In this document: positions 57,545 through 64,000 of the stretch, piece after piece
Numbering within the stretch: the first letter of the stretch is position 1
Layout: every line of letters begins with the position of its first letter
From: Primula veris
Lineage: Eukaryota > Streptophyta > Magnoliopsida > Ericales > Primulaceae
Direction of reading: 5' to 3'
Length of the DNA: 64,000 bases
Assembly: GCA_963682055.1 (NCBI GenBank)
Contig: OY821750.1
Span: 9,612,501-9,676,500 of the forward strand
Notes under the pieces: generated by a model
Told to the model about the DNA's origin: nothing
Database searches by the model: none
The model's input: only the letters and a program-made list of their open reading frames with translations
Position numbers and translations under genes: made by a program

Positions 57545-58804
57545 TGAAATTCCTATCCGCTGTTCTAGATGCAGTTTTGCAGTAAGGTTCCAAGTGGAGT
57601 TGGAACTGCAGTTAGAACCAAGTGTATAAGGTTCCAAGTGAGGTTGGAACTGCAGTTGGAACCAAGTGTATTAATGGACAGAACTGTTTTAAAATTAAAT
57701 GTACTTGGAAATAATTCACACGCACATTTAACAACGGAGTTCACCTAACTAGGCTACGTCTCCGGGGCACTTACCCAGATTATGATATTATAAAAAGCTT
57801 ACAATATATGACTCAAGTCTTAATGAAAAACTTAGACTCCCTCTATGTTTTTCTGCCTATCACTATATTGCTCCTACTCTATAACTATCACTTATAAATC
57901 AATGGCATCCCACCATTGTTTTCTTTTTAAAGCTCACGTGTATTCTCTCTAGAAAATAAGTTCTTTATAATTTAGAACACACACCTTTACAAGCTTAAGT
58001 TACTAAGTATATAAACAAGTAAAAACAATCTTCTATCTTCAATATCTTTTGATTGCTTTTGACTTGGTTGATTAGCTTCAATCTCTCCAAGTATCACGAG
58101 ATTCTTCAGCATGGATTGACTCTAATCATCTTTGATTAATACCTGTTTAGTAACACACTTGAAAGTAGGAGTTAATCTTTTCCTTTGAAAGGAAACATAT
58201 AAAGATATGATCTCTTAAAGATAATATCTTTTCATAAACATATGAAACATTTAACTCCACATATCAATCAATCTTTAAACATATCTTTACTGAATATTAT
58301 AAGGATCAAAAGATTGAAACAAGTGATAAGGACAAGCATAAGAATAGAGATATATATATTAAAAGGAATCATAACCTTATAAACTATTCTCTTTATATCT
58401 TTTATAAAACATCTTTCCTTAACACTTTGATATTCTCAATATACGCATATTAACCATGTTAAGACTATATGAGAATATATCCTACATACTTTAAAATGAT
58501 TTAACATTAAACAAGTAGTAATGTAGAATAATGAAACAAGACAGAATTCTGCTTCGCAGTAGGTTGGAACTCGTGGTTGCAACTGAGGTTGCAACATTAC
58601 TTGAAACCTGTCAACACAGGTTGTAACTTAGGTTGCAACTAGTACTTGAAACCTAATACTACTAACTTAGTAGGTTGTAACTGAGGTTGCAACTGGTACT
58701 TGGAACCTGTCAATCCTGTCTTAGTTTTTAATAACAGTTAGGATTTATTTAGTAAAAACCAATAGACAATAAACAATATTTAGACCAGAAATCTGGTCCT
58801 AACA
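57545..58804 (-). repeat. Right LTR (5' LTR in sense) of the SIRE element
   Basis: 1,260 bp, TGAAATTCC to CCTAACA, followed by the target duplication TCCTA. It has the same length as the left LTR and three differences were noticed. Confidence 0.95.
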
Positions 58805-59000
58805 TCCTAGACTTGAAATGTTGCTGAACGGACATAACACCTAACCCGTTATTTTCGTGGTTCCAATATCCTTGGTATAGATACATATGGTTAAAAATCC
58901 ACCCTTTTTCTTTCCGAAGCCTCAAGAGTAATCCTTTGTAGTTTTCAAAGCTTCTCTTCTCATCATCGTTATCTTCATCGAAAGGAAGAGATGAAGCCAT
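58805..59000 (-). pseudogene. Cytosolic sulfotransferase pseudogene, 5' part
   Basis: The ATG at 59000 begins MASSLPFDEDNDDEKRSF and runs to GVMSVQQHFKSR, the usual segment just before the PAPS loop. The SIRE element then cuts the frame inside the next codon. Removing the element and one TCCTA copy joins ...HFKSR to TTDTFLVSTPKSG at 48597 without a shift. No intron is needed, in keeping with the mostly intronless plant family. It is not functional on its own. Confidence 0.9.
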
Positions 59001-59057
59001 ATTATAATTGAGAGAAAGGACAATATTTTGCTAAGGCTAATATGGAAAGAGTGTAAA

Positions 59058-59064
59058 CTTTATA
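59058..59064 (-). promoter_or_regulatory. TATA box of the sulfotransferase pseudogene
   Basis: TATAAAG on the minus strand, 58 bp upstream of the ATG at 59000, with initiation expected near 59030. Confidence 0.5.
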
Positions 59065-59482
59065 GATAACTTTTAACAATATCGATATATTGTAGTTTGC
59101 TTACTATTGTTTTAATTCTTATTTGCAGCTTTTAAGCCTTCTTTTTGTTTATGAGTTGAATGCAATTTACACAGAATAACAAATAATTCTCATCTTCTAA
59201 TTTCGACGTTATGATAAAATTAACTAAGTGACAAAATTTTTTTATATTTTTTAGACCTAGCTAAATGTATGCCAATTTTCTACTTAAAAGCTCGAACCAA
59301 ATTTGTGACTCGGTGAGCATGTCAAAGAAGACATGCACAAATCAAGAAATGGCTAAAATTAAGAAATAAAAACTAGCCTTTTTGGTTTATACGTTCCTTT
59401 AATTAAATCAAAACTCTAATCATTAATCAAAGTGTTATGCGTGAAAGCTTCACTAAAGTTTTACTTGTAAGTTGTAATTATA
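59065..59482. other. Upstream flank of the sulfotransferase pseudogene
   Basis: AT-rich, with no gene or repeat recognised. Confidence 0.4.
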
Positions 59483-60350
59483 CCTACTGTCACGGGACTG
59501 TTTTTTCGCTCAACAAAAACAGCCACGTGATGGCTCGCTTATGGACTTAGCCGCTGCCACAAACGATCAGCCAATCAACAAACTCGCAACACTTGTGTTT
59601 GCCTCACAAACTCTCGTGTTTAGTCATTCAATTGCAGTCCGTTTCGAGTCAACGTAACTGCTCTAATCTGGACAGATTTTAAGGCAAGTAATATATGTAA
59701 ACAAAGCAAACGTAAATGAACACACGCGCAATTTACGGCCGCAGCCAACCCAATATAATTCCGTTAATATTAGGAAGCAGATTACATATGTTTACAAGTG
59801 TTTCTCCAGCCAAAACTCTATCATAAACTCAATGTAAAACGAAATGCTAATCTGTCATGTATTTATAACACATACATGGGTAGTTTACAAACTGTTTTTA
59901 AAGAAATTGCCAAGCCCCATGCTTGACAACTGCCCATGGCAGTTATTTGAGTGTATTATGCTGTCAAAGTGGTGTACCAAGTGTCCCTAAAAACCCTCAA
60001 CAGTCAGCCCACGTAATGTTGTCCCAAAAGTAACCGTTCCTGCCAAAACGCACTCTGAACAGCTGCTGTGTTTTGCTACTGTTTTGGTTGTCCAACACTC
60101 AACCAAATTCCAGCCACTTATACTCAAAAATCTCCTTATCGAACAGCCCAACGAACGCACCAAAATCCGTTGTCCAATCCCTTAGAAACCATTGCCAAAC
60201 TGCTTTGCAAAACCATCCCGAAACCAGCCAAATGCCTTTGGTGTTTCTCCTTGATTCTGCCCGTCGTTTGAACCATATCAAACCCGGCCCTTGACGATCC
60301 AACACGCCAATCATATCATTAGCCAACGACGTTCGCAACCCAACCATATG

Positions 60351-63300
60351 TAGGGGGGAAGCTAAGTGGGGACGATCAGGTGCCACGGCACCCCCCATAA
60401 TTTTAGAAATCCCAAGTGACGCAATTTTTTTTTAGTACAATTTCTTTTTAGGTGTAGATTTGGCACCCCCCATAAAAATATGTTACTTGTACATATATTT
60501 ATAGCTAATGTTTGAACGCAAAACACAATAATTAAATTTGGGCCGGAAGACCCAATTATATTTTTCTTTGATATTGGACTCTTTAAGATTTAATTAAAAA
60601 AAAAATAACATCAACAACACTTCTCTTCGTGCGTGTCAGCGTGTGTATCAAAATAAAAAACAAAGTTGAAAAAAGAAAAACTCCACTCCTCTGTGCTGCT
60701 GTGCACCGCATTGATTGGGGTTAGATTTAATTAAAAAAACATCAACAATTCTATCCTTCTGGCTCGGCAAGGTATACTCTTCTATTTATTTTTTCCTTTA
60801 ATATGCTTCTTTTTATTATATGTATTGATGTTATGTTGCACCATAGGTGTTTGATTAAAGTACTCAAAGGGAAAAAAAAATAGGCTATTAACTCTTAGAG
60901 TTTTAATCTGCAGATCTGGCATCGCTAATATTTTTATCGAGTATAAAATGGGAAAGACACCTAAAATAAATTCGTTCTTTAAGAGAGCTAATGTTTCTCC
61001 GACGGAAGAGAATGTTGGTAGTAGTGTTGATCACGTGACAATCGATACGCCTAGTCCTCCAACAAAAATTTAAAGAATCGACACAGTAGAATTTGATATT
61101 AATTCGCTAGAGCGTGATCCTGGATTACGTAGAAAAATTTGGGAGTATCCTGTTAATAGGCGTGACGAAGTTCGTAGGGCGTACATAACTCTACATGGTC
61201 CAAATCGTCCCGATTTAGGAAAAAAATATCCGTATACTCTTGCATCCGCCAAGGCTCGTCCTCGAAGATTTCAAGCTCCGTGGTTTGCTTTATTTTCGTG
61301 GTTGGAATATTCAGTGGCCAAGAACAAGGCTTTCTGTTTCCTTGTTTCCTTTTTGCGCCTCCGGATGGGTCTAGTTTTGCAGGACATAGTGCATTTGTTG
61401 TTGAAGGTTTTGATGGTTGGAGGAAGGTCAATAGCGGGAAAACTTGTTCTTTTCGTTTGCATGAAGGTGTTAATTCCGATTCTTGTCATCGAACCGCTGA
61501 ACATAAATGGAAGGAAATACAAAACCCAACTCAAAATATTGAAAGGGTGATTGTAAAATTTTCTGCCGAACAAGTTTTTAACAATCGCATTCGCTTAAAA
61601 ATTTCTATTGACTTGGTTCGAAGATTGGCCTTTCAAGCTATGCCTTTCAGAGGGCATGATGAGAAATCAACATCAAACAACCGTGGTAATTTCCTTGAGT
61701 TTTATGATTTATTAGCATCATATAATGAAGAAGCCACCAAAGCATTGATAAATGTTCCAAAGAATGCCACTTACAAGTCGTCTGATATTCAAAAAGAAAT
61801 TTTACATATCTTTTCTATAAAAGTGAAAGAGGCGATTCGAGAAGAAATTGGACATGCTAAATTCTGCATTATAGTGGACGAAGCTCGAGATACGTCAAAA
61901 AAGGAGCAGATGGCAGTAGTTATAAGATTTGTTGATAAAAATGGTGTTTTACGGGAGTGTTTTTTTGGTATTGTTCATGTTCCCAACACTATGGCAGTGA
62001 CACTTAAAGATAGCATATGCTCAGTTCTCAATCACCACAATCTCGATATTCGGAATATTCGGGGACAAGGATTTGACGGTGCAAGTAACATGCGGGGTGA
62101 GTTTCATGTACTACAAGCTTTGATATTAAGTGATTGCCCATATGCTTATTATGTTCACTGCTTCGCACATCGATTACAATTAGCATTAGTGGCATCAGCA
62201 AAAGAAGTGCTTCCAGTCGACCGATTTTTTGCTAAATTGCTTCGGATCGTGAATATTGTTAGTGCATCATGCAAGAGAAATGATGAGTTGAAAGCTGCCC
62301 ATGCCGATGATATTGCTTTCTTAATTTCCATTGAAGAGCTTGAGACTGGAAGAGGATTAAATCAAATTGGTAATCTGCAACGACCTGGTGATACTCGCTG
62401 GAGTTCTCACCTAAAGTCTGTTTCTAGCTTGATAAAAATGTATAGTGCTGCTTGCATGGTTTTACTTAATATTTATGAACATGGACCTACTTCTCTAAAG
62501 GGAGAAGCTCGTTCAACACATAAGGCATTAACTTCCTTTGAATTTGTCTTTATACTTCATCTTATGAAGTCAATGTTAGGAATCACGAATTCTCTTTGTC
62601 TAGCTTTGCAATCTAAAACTCAAGACATTCTTAAGGCTACTTCAATAGTTTTATCTACTAAAAGCCTTATTCAAAATCTTAGAGATGATGAATTCGATGA
62701 TTTGGTTGCTACCGTCAAACTCTTTTGTGAATCACGCAACATTGATATCCCAAACTTGAATGCAAAATATTCTTCAAGGTATGATCCCACTCGTGATAAC
62801 TTTTCAGTACTTGACCGCTATAGAGTTGATATTTTCTATCGTGCTATAGATTCTCAAATTCAAGAACTAAATCGTCGCTTTGATGAGCAAGTAATGGAAT
62901 TGTTAGTTCTTAGTTCTACTTTGAATCCTAATTGTCACTCTTCAATATTCAAAATTGATGATATTTGTCTACTTGTTGACTAATTTTATCCGGAGGACTT
63001 TACGGAGTTTGAGAAAAGTAACTTGAAATTGGAACTTCGACATTACGAGAATTGTGTTATTTCTCTTCCTGAATACAAGAATTTATCATCGATTTCCGAG
63101 CTTTGTCAATGGTTGGTAGAAACAAAATGGTCTACAACATATCAGCTTGTTTATAGAATTGTGGTTCTCGTGCTTACTCTTGCCGTTTCTACTGCCACCG
63201 CAGAAAGATCATTTTCAGCTATGAATATCATCAAAACTAGTATTCGTAATAAAATGGAAGCCGATTATCTTGAAGATTGTATGATGATGTATATTGAGAA

Positions 63301-63561
63301 AGATATTGCTTCAAAATTTAGCACGGAAACTATCATTAATGCATTTGCGAATGCGAGCAGCCGTCGGGTTCATTTCTTTTGATTTTATCAGGTATCATGT
63401 TAGTTATTTGCAATAATTTTTGTGTTTATGCTTTGGTATTTGTTCAACAACACTTAAATGGGGTATATAGATTATGGGTGAGTATGAAAAAATATTATTT
63501 TAAGTTGCTTTTTTTTTTTTGTATATTTTGGCACCATTTACACATCCTGACTTCGCCACTG
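60351..63561 (+). mobile_element. Decayed autonomous-type hAT transposon
   Basis: It is flanked by ACCATATG (60343-60350) and ACCATATA (63562-63569), an 8-bp target duplication with one mismatch. The right end, read on the minus strand, is CAGTGGCGAAGTCAGGATGTG. The left end, TAGGGGGGAAGCTAAGTGGGG, is a worn version of the same terminal repeat. The transposase gene fills most of it. Near the left end GGCACCCCCCATAA occurs twice (60389, 60462). Confidence 0.85.
60949..63382 (+). pseudogene. hAT transposase (TTF zinc finger/ZMYM1-like), broken
   Basis: It starts at ATG 60949 (MGKTPKINSFFKRANVSP). TAA at 61072 interrupts the N-terminal region. A TTF-type zinc-finger segment follows (RRFQAPWFALFSWLEYSVAK), then a frameshift near 61325 moves to the frame with FPCFLFAPPDGSSF. 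The main body (to 62981) includes IIVDEARDTSKKEQ, GQGFDGASNMRGE and CFAHRLQLALV, as in the catalytic DUF4371-type core, and GDTRWSSH. A TAA at 62981 precedes FYPEDFTEFEK. The C-terminal dimerisation region (STATAERSFSAMNIIKTSIRN) ends at 63382. Two nonsense changes and one shift make it inactive. In many plants this gene is annotated as zinc finger MYM-type protein 1-like. Confidence 0.88.
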
Positions 63562-63606
63562 ACCATATAAATAGCAAACCCACTGATCAAGTCATGTGAC
63601 ACCTGC

Positions 63607-64000
63607 CATCTAGCTAGTCGATGTCAAATCTAAGTATTTTGCTTGAAAAACAAAACAAAACATTTACTCTTGAGAACAACTTAATTTAGAGATTTTCGTG
63701 CCTGCCATTTAGGTGATAACAGAATTATGTACGAAAATGTTAAATTATTTAAACACGTAATGAGTCACTTTTTCTAACAGCTACAAATAACATTTATATA
63801 TATATAGGAAGGTAATAAAATAAGTCAAATCCATGAAACTTAATGAGTCACAGACTCTTTATTATAAAAATTTCTTCAAATTTACATTTTCGTGCTTATA
63901 AATATGATCACTAATTAAATCATTTTTTATCAACAATTTCCGTTCTTGGAATTATACTTGACAAGGGAAGCATGCATCATATGAAAAAGTAGACAGAAAA
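63607..64000. other. AT-rich DNA to the window end
   Basis: No gene, RNA or repeat recognised. Confidence 0.4.

Larger units (their letters stand above)
48598..58804 (-). mobile_element. Complete Ty1/copia retrotransposon, SIRE-like
   Basis: 10,207 bp with two 1,260-bp LTRs and the target duplication TCCTA (48593-48597, 58805-58809). Sense strand is minus: 5' LTR, primer site, a 1,661-aa gag-pol frame, a 972-bp spacer, a 430-aa second frame, polypurine tract, 3' LTR. I count three differences between the LTRs (near 48955, 49786 and 49812). The large single polyprotein with an extended gag and an extra frame after pol fits the SIRE/Maximus lineage. All parts needed for movement appear open. 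It lies in the sulfotransferase gene in the same orientation. Confidence 0.95.
59488..63601. mobile_element. Candidate solo LTR, split by a hAT element
   Basis: The outer ends are TGTCAC (59488) and GTGACA (63601), a perfect 6-bp inverted repeat. The flanks CCTAC and CCTGC agree at four of five bases. Without the hAT element and one of its 8-bp duplications about 895 bp remain, richer in G+C than the surroundings (e.g. 59940-60340). No internal retrotransposon genes are present. Family unknown. The call rests on short terminal signals and is tentative. Confidence 0.4.

Noticed and set aside
61070..61573. Minus-strand frames over the hAT transposase
   Set aside because: Shadows of the transposase N-terminal region.

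Overview
The window reads as nuclear DNA of a flowering plant, probably a eudicot. It is AT-rich, it has plant-type gene families (a BAHD acyltransferase, a G-type lectin S-receptor kinase, a cytosolic sulfotransferase), GT-AG introns, and a dense, nested load of plant transposable elements. I cannot name the species from sequence alone. Only one host gene looks intact. Two others are broken by identifiable insertions, so the window is mainly a record of transposon activity.

Layout. 1-11097: gene-free, AT-rich DNA with MITE-like foldback elements, minisatellites and a candidate 4.3 kb Mutator-like element (2257-6518, 9-bp target duplication). 11098-22069: a complete, young Ty3/gypsy element of the Tat (Retand-like) group on the minus strand, with near-identical LTRs and target duplication AAATT. 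Between its pol gene and its 3' LTR lies a three-exon gene on the opposite strand (833 aa, own TATA box). 22230-22893: a CACTA-type MITE abutting another MITE. 25630-29555: a two-exon BAHD acyltransferase gene on the plus strand. 30369-33455: a lectin receptor kinase gene on the minus strand, interrupted in its second exon by a 194-bp CACTA-type MITE. 33897-35678: a solo LTR upstream of the kinase. 36279: a Helitron-like 3' terminus, followed by an RNase H pseudogene fragment. 39382-46851: an old, broken Ty1/copia element. 47800-48597 plus 58805-59000: one sulfotransferase pseudogene split by a complete, young SIRE-type copia element (48598-58804, target duplication TCCTA). 59488-63601: a candidate solo LTR carrying a decayed hAT transposon (60351-63561, 8-bp target duplication).

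How the parts relate. In both split host genes, removing the insertion plus one copy of the target duplication rejoins the reading frame exactly. This dates the insertions after the genes formed. The kinase frame would then be open throughout, whereas the sulfotransferase also carries three nonsense codons in its C-terminal part. The most unusual features are the antisense spliced gene inside the Tat element, whose transcript would converge on pol across a 79-bp tandem array, and a palindromic octamer (GTTGCAAC) repeated through the SIRE element in LTRs, coding and non-coding DNA alike.
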